Origin: CAZHCA01 sp964530825
Lineage (GTDB): Bacteria > Bacteroidota > Bacteroidia > Chitinophagales > Saprospiraceae
Assembly (NCBI GenBank): GCA_964530825.1
Contig: CAZHCA010000028.1
Coordinates: 1-60,287 of the forward strand
Reading direction: 5' to 3'
Length of the DNA: 60,287 nucleotides
Shown here: in pieces, positions 35,049 to 43,938 of the stretch
Layout of the letters: each line of letters starts with the position of its first letter
Numbering within the stretch: position 1 is the stretch's first letter
The notes under the pieces: generated by a model
Seen by the model: only the letters and a program-made list of their open reading frames with translations
Database searches by the model: none
Told to the model about the DNA's origin: nothing
Program-made: the position numbers and the translations under genes

Positions 35049-37220
35049 TTAATCTTCCAAATACTGCACCGGCGCATTCAAGTTATAAAAAGTAAACGCC
35101 CAGATATCCGCATACTCATCCAGGATCTTACTGGTGGGTTTGCCCGCACCGTGCCCCGCCATCTTCTCAATACGGATGAGCGCAGGACTTTCGCAGCCCT
35201 GGGCCGCCTGCAATTCAGCGGCAAATTTGAAACTATGGGCTGGGACCACCCGGTCATCGTGATCGGCTGTGGTAACCATAGTGGCCGGATAACAGGCTCC
35301 CTCTTCCAGGTTGTGAACCGGAGAATACCCCTTCAGGTATTCGAACATTTCCTTGCTTTCATCAGCAGTCCCATAGTCATAAGCCCAGCCGGCTCCAGCT
35401 GTGAATTTATGGTAACGCAGCATATCCATTACCCCCACAGCAGGTAGCGCCACCTGCATCAGGTCGGGCCGCTGCGTCATAACTGCACCTACGAGCAACC
35501 CGCCGTTAGAGCCGCCCCGGATAGCCAGGTGGTCACTCGAAGTATAACCTTGTTCGATCAGGTACTCGCCGGCGGCAATGAAATCATCGAAGACATTTTG
35601 CTTATTCAATTTGGTACCGGCCAGGTGCCACTTCTCCCCATACTCGCCCCCGCCTCGCAGGTTGGGCACGGCATAGATGCCTCCGTTTTCCAACCAGATG
35701 ATATTGGCAGTGCTGAAACTGGGACGCAAACTGACATTGAAGCCCCCATAACCGTAAAGCAACGTCGGATTTTGCCCGTTCATTTTCAATCCTTTCTTGT
35801 GAGTGATCATCATGGGGACTCGGGTGCCGTCTTTGGACTCGTAGAAGACTTGTTTAGAAGTGTACTCATTGGGATTAAACTGCACCTGGGACTTTTTGTA
35901 GACGGTAGATTTGCCCGACTCGATGTCGTAGCGATAGATAGTAGGCGGCATGAGGTAGCTGGTAAATGTATAGTACAACTCCTTTTCCTCCCACTTCGAA
36001 CCAAATCCGGTGGCAGTACCCTGCCCTGGTAGTTCGACTACGCGCACGATTTCGCCGTCAAGGTCAACCTGCTCGACATAGGATAACGCATCTTTGAGAT
36101 AGCTAGCGAAAAGATATCCGCCGGCGGTGCTGACACTTAGCACCTCGTTGCGCTCCGGAATCACATCGACCCAATGCTTCGGGCTAGGATCAGCCGCATC
36201 GACCTTGACCAAGCGGCGATTCGGCGCATCGAGGTTGGTGAGGAGGTAAAGGGTATTACCCTCGCTGTGCACCACGGACTGTTCGCTGTCGAATCCTTCA
36301 ACGACCGGCAAGATAGGGGCTTTTTCCCGGGTTAGATCCTGAATATATAGTTCATTGCCTGAAGTTGATTCGGAGGCACTGATCACCAACCAGCGATTAT
36401 CTTCCGTCACGTATCCACCGATGTATCGGCGCGGCGTCTCCGATCCGCCGAAAACCAGTTGATCGTTTTCCTGTGGTGTGCCCAGTTGGTGGAAATACAA
36501 TTTGTGCTGTTGAGTAATCCCCGAGAACTGGCTGCCCGCTTTGGGCTTGTCGTAGGAGCTGTAGTAAAAGCCCTCTTTGCCACGCCAGGAGATGCCGGAA
36601 AATTTGATGTCTTTCAAGGTATCGCCGATCATTTCGCGGGTTTCGGCATCCCAGACGATCCCTTTGCGCCAATCCGAACCGCCCTCGGAAATCAAGTAGG
36701 CGAAAAGACTGCCGTCGTCGGTGAAGGAGGCCCCAGCCAAACTGGTGGTGCCATCTTCCGAAAATTGGTTCGGGTCGAGAAAGACCTCGGGCGAGCCACC
36801 GTCTTTCTGCCGATACATGACCGAGTGGTTCTGCAGCCCATCGTTTTTAAAGAAATACGTGTACCCCCCTTCTTTGAAAGGCGAGCTATACTTTTCGTAG
36901 TTCCAAATTTCTTCCAGTCGCTCGCGTATCTCATCGCGAAAGGGAATATTATTGAGATAACCAAATGTCACTTCATTTTGGCGGTCTACCCAATTGGCTA
37001 CGTCGGCAGCCGTATCAGCTTCGAGCCAACGGTAAGGATCGCTGACCTTTACGCCATGGTACGTGTCAACATGTTCTACGGTTTTCGTTTCTGGATAGGT
37101 CACTTGCATAGGTTCGGTATTCGTGGTGTCGTCGGTAGGCGGCTCCGACTGACAAGCCTGTATGCCAATTGCTGCCAGTGCGAAAAAGCCAAAAAGTAAA
37201 CGGTTGGTTTGCTGCAACAT
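35049..37220 (-). CDS. Prolyl oligopeptidase (S9A), lipoprotein
   Basis: A 723-residue serine peptidase that cuts short peptides after proline. A lipoprotein leader ends FALAAIGIQAC. A seven-bladed propeller region covers about residues 110-440, and the alpha/beta-hydrolase domain follows. The nucleophile is in IRGGSNGGLLVG (GGSNGG, about residue 577), and the Asp and His of the triad lie in TADHDDRVVPAHSFKF. The motif YGYGGFNVSLRPSFS is typical of S9A. The N-terminal lipid anchor suggests it faces the periplasm or surface, fitting peptide scavenging together with the M20 enzymes elsewhere in the window. Confidence 0.93.
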   Translation of the reverse strand: MLQQTNRLLFGFFALAAIGIQACQSEPPTDDTTNTEPMQVTYPETKTVEHVDTYHGVKVSDPYRWLEADTAADVANWVDRQNEVTFGYLNNIPFRDEIRERLEEIWNYEKYSSPFKEGGYTYFFKNDGLQNHSVMYRQKDGGSPEVFLDPNQFSEDGTTSLAGASFTDDGSLFAYLISEGGSDWRKGIVWDAETREMIGDTLKDIKFSGISWRGKEGFYYSSYDKPKAGSQFSGITQQHKLYFHQLGTPQENDQLVFGGSETPRRYIGGYVTEDNRWLVISASESTSGNELYIQDLTREKAPILPVVEGFDSEQSVVHSEGNTLYLLTNLDAPNRRLVKVDAADPSPKHWVDVIPERNEVLSVSTAGGYLFASYLKDALSYVEQVDLDGEIVRVVELPGQGTATGFGSKWEEKELYYTFTSYLMPPTIYRYDIESGKSTVYKKSQVQFNPNEYTSKQVFYESKDGTRVPMMITHKKGLKMNGQNPTLLYGYGGFNVSLRPSFSTANIIWLENGGIYAVPNLRGGGEYGEKWHLAGTKLNKQNVFDDFIAAGEYLIEQGYTSSDHLAIRGGSNGGLLVGAVMTQRPDLMQVALPAVGVMDMLRYHKFTAGAGWAYDYGTADESKEMFEYLKGYSPVHNLEEGACYPATMVTTADHDDRVVPAHSFKFAAELQAAQGCESPALIRIEKMAGHGAGKPTSKILDEYADIWAFTFYNLNAPVQYLED

Positions 37221-37260
37221 GGTTAAAAGTATTAGGCGTTTGATTAGCTGGTAATATCGT

Positions 37261-37297
37261 AAAAAATTAAGGCTCCCAGTATGCCTGCGAGCCTTAA
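37261..37297 (-). terminator. Intrinsic terminator of the heavy-metal TonB receptor gene
   Basis: On the minus strand a 9-base stem (37297-37289 pairing with 37275-37267) is followed by six T (complement of 37261-37266), 18 bases past the receptor stop codon. Confidence 0.75.
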
Positions 37298-37314
37298 AAT
37301 GGGAATGCCGGAGT

Positions 37315-39900
37315 TTACCATAACCGGTACCTCAATCCAGCGTAAACATTCCGTCCGAAGACCGGACCCCAGACCAGTGAACTGTCGAAATAGGGACCAA
37401 ATGGATCACTACTACCCAGGATGGGATCGCCCTGGCGGAAATCCAGCAGGTTTTCACCACCCAGGTATACCTCAAACTTCTTATTCCAGGTTTTGCTCAC
37501 CTGCGCATTCATCAGCACGTAGTCGGGAGACTCGGTTCTGGCCTGAAAAGCTTCCGGGTTGGTCTCCGTATCCGGCAGACGCTGAGCGCCTTGCCAGTTA
37601 AAGGTCAGGTCAAAAGCCCAGTCGCTTTTGGTGCTGTAGGCACCATTGATAAAAGCGCGGTGGCGCGCCACTAGAGGCTTTTGTAATTGCCCTTCGCGAA
37701 AGTCAGTCTGCACGTCATTGAAGCGATAGGCCACCCGGATGTCAAAGCGCGGGGCTGGCGTTGCATCGAGCTGGGCCTGGAAACTGTGGGAATAGGAATC
37801 ACCCTCCAGGTTGTAAAACAGTAATTGTTGCGGATCAAAATCGTAATCAACAACGATTTGATTTTCAAAATTGGTGAAGTAGTAATCGAACCCAAAAGTG
37901 GCAATCTCGCCGAACAGTTGCAGCGACTGGGTAAGGTTGACGCCGTAGTTCCATGCAATTTCCGGATCGAGTCCGTAGGGGTTCGCGGCGTCTTCACCGA
38001 ATACGGTAATTGCCCGCGCCGAGGCCAGGGCGCCAATATTTTCGGCAAAAATATTGGCCGTGCGCTGCCCCCTCCCTACTGATGCCCGAAGCACCGTATT
38101 GTCGACCGGTGCGTAGCGAAGGTGCAAACGCGGGGTTACAAAAAAACCAAACAGATTGTGGTAATCACCCCGAATACCAGCTACAGCAGTAAACTGTTTC
38201 GATCCGCTCCAGGTGTATTCAAAAAACGCTCCCGGTACCCGCTCGTCGCGATCGTAATCGCGGTCGCCTACCGTTTCCGTTACGCCGTCGAACTGAAAAC
38301 TCAATCCAGTACGAAACTGGTGATTGGTCGACCCAATAATACTTTGGTAGATCAGGTTGGCATAGAGACTGGTTTGGCCGGCATCAAAAACACGGGAACC
38401 GAATCGGGCATCCTGATTGTGGCGGACGCCAGCCAGCTGGAGCCCAATGCTGGAATACGGCCGGTCGGGAAAAACTTTTCCGATTTTGGCAAAGCCCTCG
38501 ACCCGATCTACATCAATCCGAGACCGCCAAAGTTGCGGCAATTCATCTTTTAGATCAGACAGCTGTCCGCCCTCATTACGACGGCTTGTGACTTTCAAGC
38601 CGAACTGACTGGACCAGCCGTTTTCTCCCTGGTACTTCCAGCGGTTCATCCCGATCAAGGTGGAGAGCAAAGGCATATCCAGAAAGCCGTCATCGTTGCG
38701 GTCGTGCTCCATCTGCTGTGCATCGGCATGCAGCAGCAGCCCAGTTGACCAACGGTCGTTAAGCTGGTGACTTATATTGAGGTTGCCCTCTATCCGGCCG
38801 CCCTGGTTAGCATAAGCATTGGCATAGAGCCGCTCGCTGCTTTCCGGCTTTTTAAGTTCCACGTTGATCTGTCCGGTAATGCCTTCAAACCCGTTGACGA
38901 CCGAGCCAGTACCCTTATTGAGTTGGATCCCTTCGACCCAGGTTCCCGGCGTATAGGTAAATCCGCTCAGTGCTGCCAGGCCGCGAATTTCGGGAATCAT
39001 CTCGCGGGTAACCTGTACGTACGGACCAGCCAGACCGAGCATCTGGATCTCCCGAGTGCCCGTTACGGCGTCGGTAAAGACCACGTCCACCGAAGGAGTC
39101 GTTTCAAAGCTTTCCGACAGGTTGCAGCAGGCAGCTTTCAGCAGCTCCTTCTCGCCGATTTGCATTTTTTTAATCGGGTCGACAAAAGAGACCTCGGTAG
39201 CGCGACGCCGGTGGCTGACTTCGACTTCATCTAGGTAGAGCTGATTGTTGAGCACAATGGCCACCATCTGTTCGCCAGACATATCAATAGTATCGGTTTG
39301 ATAGCCAACGTAGCTGACGACGATCTTTTTCGTGCCGGCAAAACGCTCCAACGCAAAGTGACCGTCGGCACCGGTAGTCGTTCCGACGTTACTGTGCAAC
39401 CAACGCACGTTCACGCCCTGTAATGGAATGCGCTCCTTCTGCGCATTGCGTTCGTATACCATGCCCTGGATGTAATTCTCATCGCCCAGCAACGGATCTT
39501 TGCTGGCCGCCTCTGGGACCGTACTACCGTTTCCTTGGGGATGCATTCTGGCACCAGAGTCCCGCTCCGCACCCCGATATTTACAACAGGCAGGTAAGTC
39601 ATTGTATACCGGATCGGGCGCTTTGGTTACTTTCGTATCGTGACCGACGGCAGCAATGCCTTGGTGCAACTGTTTTTCCCGGAATTTTCCTACCTCTGTT
39701 TGTACGCGCAGTTGCCGGGTCTGCCAGTTCCAGTCGGCCGTAAGCACCCCTCTCGTGTTGCGTGCAGCGGCTTCAATCCGGTCTTCGCACATGCCACATA
39801 AGCCGTTTACAAAAATAGATAAAGTATCGGTCGCCTGGGCCCAGACGCCGGTAAGCGGGATTAGCCAAAGGCTAAAGCCCATGCATATTCTGGTCATCAT
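37315..39900 (-). CDS. TonB-dependent receptor fused to a heavy-metal-associated (HMA) domain
   Basis: An 861-residue outer-membrane receptor. A signal peptide (to about residue 22, ending VWAQA) is followed by an HMA domain (about 25-92) with metal-binding CxxC in GLCGMCEDRIE (C35, C38) and a second cysteine pair in LPACCKYRG (105-106). A carboxypeptidase-like domain (about 142-215) follows, then the plug with KAACCNLSESFETTPSVDV (about 255-273) and the barrel ending in FGRNVYAGLRYRLW. The cysteines suggest copper or a similar soft metal as ligand. The frame is open to 40140, but the ATG at 39900 begins at the leader. A Cys-rich small protein gene lies just upstream on the same strand. Confidence 0.9.
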   Translation of the reverse strand: MMTRICMGFSLWLIPLTGVWAQATDTLSIFVNGLCGMCEDRIEAAARNTRGVLTADWNWQTRQLRVQTEVGKFREKQLHQGIAAVGHDTKVTKAPDPVYNDLPACCKYRGAERDSGARMHPQGNGSTVPEAASKDPLLGDENYIQGMVYERNAQKERIPLQGVNVRWLHSNVGTTTGADGHFALERFAGTKKIVVSYVGYQTDTIDMSGEQMVAIVLNNQLYLDEVEVSHRRRATEVSFVDPIKKMQIGEKELLKAACCNLSESFETTPSVDVVFTDAVTGTREIQMLGLAGPYVQVTREMIPEIRGLAALSGFTYTPGTWVEGIQLNKGTGSVVNGFEGITGQINVELKKPESSERLYANAYANQGGRIEGNLNISHQLNDRWSTGLLLHADAQQMEHDRNDDGFLDMPLLSTLIGMNRWKYQGENGWSSQFGLKVTSRRNEGGQLSDLKDELPQLWRSRIDVDRVEGFAKIGKVFPDRPYSSIGLQLAGVRHNQDARFGSRVFDAGQTSLYANLIYQSIIGSTNHQFRTGLSFQFDGVTETVGDRDYDRDERVPGAFFEYTWSGSKQFTAVAGIRGDYHNLFGFFVTPRLHLRYAPVDNTVLRASVGRGQRTANIFAENIGALASARAITVFGEDAANPYGLDPEIAWNYGVNLTQSLQLFGEIATFGFDYYFTNFENQIVVDYDFDPQQLLFYNLEGDSYSHSFQAQLDATPAPRFDIRVAYRFNDVQTDFREGQLQKPLVARHRAFINGAYSTKSDWAFDLTFNWQGAQRLPDTETNPEAFQARTESPDYVLMNAQVSKTWNKKFEVYLGGENLLDFRQGDPILGSSDPFGPYFDSSLVWGPVFGRNVYAGLRYRLW

Positions 39901-39965
39901 GACTTTTTCTTTTTTTAAAAAATCAAGGCAAAAATGCCTAAAGCAATGCAGTGTATTGGAAAAAG

Positions 39966-40349
39966 TCAGACAAGCTGGGGCGGCTGCCAAATGAGGGGAA
40001 TGTATTCTTGTAAGTGTAGCTGCTCCAGAACGATCAGCACGGTTGAAGGAAGTAAAGGCCGTTGTTGAATGGAAATAACTTCCAGAAAAGGCAGCATCAC
40101 CGAAGTGCCACAGCAGGTGCAAGTACAGAAAGGAGAACAATCTTTTTGGTGGTCGCTATGTAAGGGCGATTCTTCGTTAGAAGCAGGTTGGTCGGCAGCG
40201 TCCTGCCCTTTTAACAGACAACAAGCGTGTGCGCAAACCTCCCCTTGCCCGATCGTATCGTTGCGGGCACCCATACGCTCCAGCCTTCCGCAAGGCTGAA
40301 AAAGCTGCAGTGCTACCGTACAAGCTAATAGGAGCGGAACAATTTTCAT
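39966..40349 (-). CDS. Small exported Cys/His-rich protein (DUF6660-like), metal-receptor neighbour
   Basis: A 127-residue exported protein. The leader MKIVPLLLACTVALQLFQPC is followed by a polar region with Cys and His, the cluster CSPFCTCTCCGTSV around residues 72-85, and a C-terminal tail LQEYIPLIWQPPQLV. I recall similar small proteins with the CSPFC...CC and PPQL features next to HMA-type TonB receptors in Bacteroidota, and the arrangement here is the same: the receptor gene follows 65 bases downstream. It may bind the metal outside the cytoplasm. The ATG at 40349 is chosen because it starts the leader. Confidence 0.75.
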   Translation of the reverse strand: MKIVPLLLACTVALQLFQPCGRLERMGARNDTIGQGEVCAHACCLLKGQDAADQPASNEESPLHSDHQKDCSPFCTCTCCGTSVMLPFLEVISIQQRPLLPSTVLIVLEQLHLQEYIPLIWQPPQLV

Positions 40350-40494
40350 TTGATATGAAATTAAGGCATTCCAACGGAAAAAGCAAACCCGGCTCGAAGT
40401 AATGAATGTCAACTCGGGGTGAAGTGAAAAGCCCTATATTTTCGACGATAAAGTTAAAATAACTGTTTTTTCTATTTCTAAATCGCACTGGTAT

Positions 40495-40851
40495 ATGTCC
40501 AAACCGTCCATATCCATTGCCGATCTCCATTTCAATCACCAATTGTGGGCTAACGAAGCCAATTTTTTTGCTCAACAAACCCCAATATTTGAAAACCAGC
40601 TGAGTGACCTGATAGCTGTTTTTGCCAATACCGTATGCCCCGTTTTAATGGCAGCCGGACTTTTTACCCGCTTAGCAGTTTTCCCCATATTGATGATTAC
40701 GCTAACGGGCATTTTCATCGTTCACAATGGCGACCCTGCCCGGGTGCGGGATATACCTTACATGTATTCGGCGGCCTTTAGCCTGATCCTACTTCTGGGC
40801 CCCGGAGGCCTATCGCTCGATGGTCTCCTGGCCAGGAGGTTCTTTACATAG
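40495..40851 (+). CDS. DoxX-family membrane protein lacking its first helix
   Basis: A 118-residue protein. From about residue 30 it follows the DoxX family: ANTVCPVLMAAGLFTRLAVFPI, ITLTGIFIVHNGDPA, YSAAFSLILLLGPGGLSLDG. The usual first transmembrane helix with its HG-x-x-K turn is missing; residues 1-30 (containing LHFNHQLWANEANFFAQQ) are polar and read like a damaged remnant of that part. Other frames in the same DNA give GLTKP-like residues, which would fit small indels. It could be a pseudogene or a three-helix variant. It is divergent from the Cys-rich small protein gene. Confidence 0.65.
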   Translation: MSKPSISIADLHFNHQLWANEANFFAQQTPIFENQLSDLIAVFANTVCPVLMAAGLFTRLAVFPILMITLTGIFIVHNGDPARVRDIPYMYSAAFSLILLLGPGGLSLDGLLARRFFT

Positions 40852-40865
40852 ATGCTTTGCCGGTG

Positions 40866-41411
40866 CTATTTTCCACGGTTCGACTCGATTACATCGACAA
40901 TGGCGTGTGCACGCTGTCCGCGGTAACGACCTTGGTTGGCAGCCACCACTACGGTGTAATCGCCCTTTTGAAAAACCCCGTAGTGAAAACTACGGGGAGT
41001 TATTTTAAGCAGATCGTAATGCTGAGCAGGCGCATTGGCACCGTTGCCGTTAAGAATGAAATAGTCGGCGAATAGCTTTTTATTATCTGGAGTATGTAAA
41101 GTATATATGGGCAGGAAGCCCTTTTCGGTCAGACCGTCATAGTAGTAACTGAAAACGCCTTCACTGCTTTCTCCGGCTCCGGCCTCATAGATGAGGCTGG
41201 TGAGCTGGCCTCTTACCGTTGTATCAGGAATCAGCTCGCCGTCTGGCTCTCCAACCGGAGCAGTATAGGCCACATAACTTCTGGCAAAAGAACCCTTTAA
41301 ATCCGCGCCATCCATGCGGTTGACGATGGGATGATCTAGCTGATCAGGCGTTGTCTGGCCGTAAAGGCCCGCGGCGGGGCAAGCACATAAAATCCACAGT
41401 ATTAATCGCAT
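40866..41411 (-). CDS. Exported protein of unknown function, weakly DUF4892-like
   Basis: A 181-residue protein with a signal peptide (MRLILWILCACPAAGLYGQ). The mature start TTPDQLDHPIVNRMDGADL resembles the beginning of DUF4892 proteins (DHP...R motif), but this is from memory and weak. No catalytic motif is apparent. A hairpin that looks like a terminator lies within the coding sequence at 40971-40997. The frame opens at 41450; the ATG at 41411 begins at the leader. It is convergent with the DoxX-like gene, 14 bases away. Confidence 0.6.
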   Translation of the reverse strand: MRLILWILCACPAAGLYGQTTPDQLDHPIVNRMDGADLKGSFARSYVAYTAPVGEPDGELIPDTTVRGQLTSLIYEAGAGESSEGVFSYYYDGLTEKGFLPIYTLHTPDNKKLFADYFILNGNGANAPAQHYDLLKITPRSFHYGVFQKGDYTVVVAANQGRYRGQRAHAIVDVIESNRGK

Positions 41412-41490
41412 AGCTTCGTTTTTGCAGAAAAAATCTCTTTTTCTCTGCAACCGGTTTGACGCTCAGATGATCAATGGTCAGGCGGGAAAC

Positions 41491-42426
41491 TTACTTTTGG
41501 TTACCAACCTGCTGCCCTTTAGCGGGGAAGGCCTTGTCTTGCAGGGTGGTAATTCGGTTTTCGATCACTTTTATTTGGTGGAAGCCTACCGGCAGGCCAG
41601 CCGCTACCCACATATTGGCCCGGTTTTGCAGATGAAAGTGCAGGTGCGGCTCGGTCGAGTGGCCGGAATTACCACAGCGTCCAATCGGCTGACCTTGCTT
41701 AACCCGGTCGCCCGCTCTTACCAGCAGGCTGCCGGGCTGCAGATGGGCCAAAAAACTGTATTCCTGGAAAGCGTGCCGGATGATGATAAAATTGCCACGG
41801 AAGTCGCGCGTTTTCCAATCCAAAGTGTAATCGCCCACGCCCGGGTAATCGCGAACGTTATCCCGTACTCGCACCACTTGACCGTCGGCCGGCGCTAAAA
41901 TAGCCGCTCCGTAGCAATAGTAGTCATTGAGTCGATCACCCTTACCCCGGTAGGTTTTGCCTGCCTCATCTTCGATAAAGAAGTCGTAGGCGTAGCGTTG
42001 GGTCAAGATATCCCAGGAGTGAGAATCCGCCCGAGTGATTCCGCCACTGGCTACTCGCCAATCGCCACGAAAGGGAAGTTGGTAGGTAATCTGACTGGCA
42101 AAATGTTTGGGACTGGGCAGCCTCCCCAGATGACGCACCCAAATCACCAATTGTCCGAATTGCTGCTGTAAAGTACCCCATAAGACGAAGGGGTTGAGTT
42201 GGCTAAGGAAAAAGGTCCGGTAAAAGTTATTGACGGATTGTTGATCCAGTTCCCGCTCGGCGTCTTGGGCTTGTTGAATTAAGCGTACAAAAGATAATAA
42301 GGCGAAAAGTAGAAACCATTGCATCCAAAAAATATCGAAAAGTAAACCCACGATACCGATTACGGCCAGATTTTGCAGGTTTATCCAATCAATGTTCCGG
42401 AAAAAAGTAACTACCCTATTCCACAT
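41491..42426 (-). CDS. Membrane-anchored M23-family metallopeptidase
   Basis: A 311-residue protein with two hydrophobic N-terminal segments (LAVIGIVGLLFDIFWMQWFLLFALLSF) and a C-terminal M23/LysM-endopeptidase-like domain. Zinc ligands are visible in SHSWDILTQRYAYDF and in HSTEPHLHFHLQ (HxH), with APADGQVVRVRDN and RHAFQEYSFLAHL between. These enzymes cut peptidoglycan cross-links or glycine-rich peptides. The frame opens with a TTG at 42432; the ATG at 42426 (MWNRVV) is preferred. It lies 46 bases after the methyltransferase gene on the same strand. Confidence 0.85.
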   Translation of the reverse strand: MWNRVVTFFRNIDWINLQNLAVIGIVGLLFDIFWMQWFLLFALLSFVRLIQQAQDAERELDQQSVNNFYRTFFLSQLNPFVLWGTLQQQFGQLVIWVRHLGRLPSPKHFASQITYQLPFRGDWRVASGGITRADSHSWDILTQRYAYDFFIEDEAGKTYRGKGDRLNDYYCYGAAILAPADGQVVRVRDNVRDYPGVGDYTLDWKTRDFRGNFIIIRHAFQEYSFLAHLQPGSLLVRAGDRVKQGQPIGRCGNSGHSTEPHLHFHLQNRANMWVAAGLPVGFHQIKVIENRITTLQDKAFPAKGQQVGNQK

Positions 42427-42472
42427 GAACAATTTTTTATTTAAAAAAACAATTTCTGATCGTTTTTCAAAC

Positions 42473-43333
42473 TTAACTCATTGGTTTTTCGGAGCTTAGC
42501 AGTGCGTAGTGCCAAAAGCCCATGCGGTAGGTATGATATTGCCAGTAGGGATAACGGTAGGGCCGTTCTTCGTAGGTGGGATGGCCGGGCCAAAAAGTAC
42601 GGAAATACCAAGTCATTAGGCGCAGTGCAAAAGATCCATAGTATTGCCGCCAAACAGAGGGCCAAACTTTATCGGTAATATCCAGGTCGCGCAGATGCTG
42701 AAAACCGGCAGCTGTGAGCATTTCCCGAAAGGCAGCCAGGGTAGGCAAGTGCTCGACGCATACCGGGTCCAGCCAGCGGCGCACCATTGGCGCTTCCCTG
42801 GGTGAAAAAGGTTCCTCCCGGGCAAAGAGATCACCAACTAGAAAGCGGCCACCGGGTCGCAACAAACGAAAAGCTTCCCGGCAAAAAGCAGGCCGATCCA
42901 GGGCATGCACAACGCTCTCCAGGGCCCAGACCACATCGAAAGAAGCATCTGGAAAACTGGTTGCCGTAAAATCCTCCACCCGGAATTGGGTTTGAGAATG
43001 CAACCCCTTGGCACGCGCTTGGTGTCCGGCACGCTCCTGTTCCCTTGGATTGATGGTGATGCCCCACACCTGGCATTGCCGCTTTTCTGCCAACCAGAAT
43101 GCAGGACCGCCGAGTCCACATCCGGCATCCAGCAGGTCAGCCCCCCACCCCACCTTTCCGAAAGCGGCCAGCGCCTCGGTCATTTGCAACAAGCTACGAC
43201 GCAGCGGGGTGAAAATCGATTCCGCATAGCCATGATGGATAGCCAGGCTATGGTCGAGATCCCAGGCAATTCGCATCAAAGGCCGGGTGCGTTCGTAGTA
43301 ACCAAGAATATCGTGTTGAGAAAAGCGAGACAA
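42473..43333 (-). CDS. SAM-dependent methyltransferase (class I), TTG start
   Basis: A 286-residue methyltransferase of the UbiE/sterol/tocopherol-methyltransferase-like group. The SAM-binding motif I is LLDAGCGLGGPAFWLAE (about residues 64-80), motif II is around FDVVWALESVVHAL, and motif III is LLRPGGRFLVGDLFA. The N-terminal ILGYYERTRPLMRIAWDLDHSLAIHHGYAE, typical of enzymes acting on lipid or quinone substrates, begins so early that a TTG at 43333 must be the start: in-frame TAA and TAG stops lie just upstream and the next ATG would cut into this region. The substrate is unknown. Confidence 0.87.
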   Translation of the reverse strand: MSRFSQHDILGYYERTRPLMRIAWDLDHSLAIHHGYAESIFTPLRRSLLQMTEALAAFGKVGWGADLLDAGCGLGGPAFWLAEKRQCQVWGITINPREQERAGHQARAKGLHSQTQFRVEDFTATSFPDASFDVVWALESVVHALDRPAFCREAFRLLRPGGRFLVGDLFAREEPFSPREAPMVRRWLDPVCVEHLPTLAAFREMLTAAGFQHLRDLDITDKVWPSVWRQYYGSFALRLMTWYFRTFWPGHPTYEERPYRYPYWQYHTYRMGFWHYALLSSEKPMS

Positions 43334-43365
43334 GAACTATTAATTTGCGCTTGTCGGAAGATCGG

Positions 43366-43404
43366 AAAAAATCCGGGGATATGCAGCAGTTGCACATCCC
43401 CGGA
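43366..43404 (-). terminator. Intrinsic terminator downstream of the DUF2892 gene
   Basis: On the minus strand a 9-base stem (43404-43396 with 43380-43372), extended by four further pairs after a one-base mismatch, is followed by six T (complement of 43366-43371). It lies 25 bases past the DUF2892 stop. Confidence 0.8.
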
Positions 43405-43428
43405 ATCTATCTTATGGAAAATGAGTGC

Positions 43429-43641
43429 TTAGGCTTGTTTCTGAACCTTACAGGTCCGCAATCCAAAAGGTGCATAAAGCGGGCAAAAACCAGCCAGACT
43501 GGTGAGTAGGAATACCCCACTGAGTACCAATAAAATAATTCCCAGAGTACCCGTAACGGTTCCAGTAAAATACAATACCGCAAAAACAACGACCAGTAAT
43601 ATCCGGACGAGGCGATCTGTGCTTCCCATGTTTTTTTTCAT
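43429..43641 (-). CDS. DUF2892 (YgaP-like membrane) protein
   Basis: A 70-residue membrane protein, MKKNMGSTDRLVRILLVV..., with two hydrophobic segments (ILLVVVFAVLYFTG and TLGIILLVLSGVFLLTSL) and the family's C-terminal GFCPLYAPFGLRTC. DUF2892 proteins are related to the membrane part of the rhodanese YgaP. They are often near sulfur- or metal-stress genes, but no function is fixed. The ATG at 43641 gives the usual family start; the upstream open part to 43665 is not needed. A strong terminator follows. Confidence 0.88.
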   Translation of the reverse strand: MKKNMGSTDRLVRILLVVVFAVLYFTGTVTGTLGIILLVLSGVFLLTSLAGFCPLYAPFGLRTCKVQKQA

Positions 43642-43674
43642 CGTATGGAGTTTAATCGTTTGCAATAAGGTGTT

Positions 43675-43773
43675 TTATCCCGCTAGTCGCTGAACTAATA
43701 AAACCAATCCTGTTACCACAGCCACGCAGATCAAGCAAACCAGTGCAAATTGTAAGATCTTCGTCTTATTCAT
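43675..43773 (-). CDS. Possible 32-residue single-helix membrane protein
   Basis: A very short open frame, MNKTKILQFALVCLICVAVV and then TGLVLLVQRLAG. It has a basic N-terminus, one membrane-spanning helix and a short basic end. An ATG two codons upstream (43779) is an alternative start. It ends 33 bases before the DUF2892 start on the same strand, so it may share its transcript. The lengthy uninterrupted hydrophobic stretch and the position favour a real gene, but 32 codons could be open by chance. Confidence 0.4.
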   Translation of the reverse strand: MNKTKILQFALVCLICVAVVTGLVLLVQRLAG

Positions 43774-43938
43774 TTGCATTCAAAATTAATCGTAAGAACA
43801 TTGACAATGAGTGATTTTTGTCACTCTAAAAATGGAGATCCAGAACTATCCCTGGTTTTTTGTACAAGCTTTTCGCAATGGTGTGGGAGGGAGCAGAGGT
43901 TACAACTAACCTGGGGCCTGCTAAGATTACATATCGGA

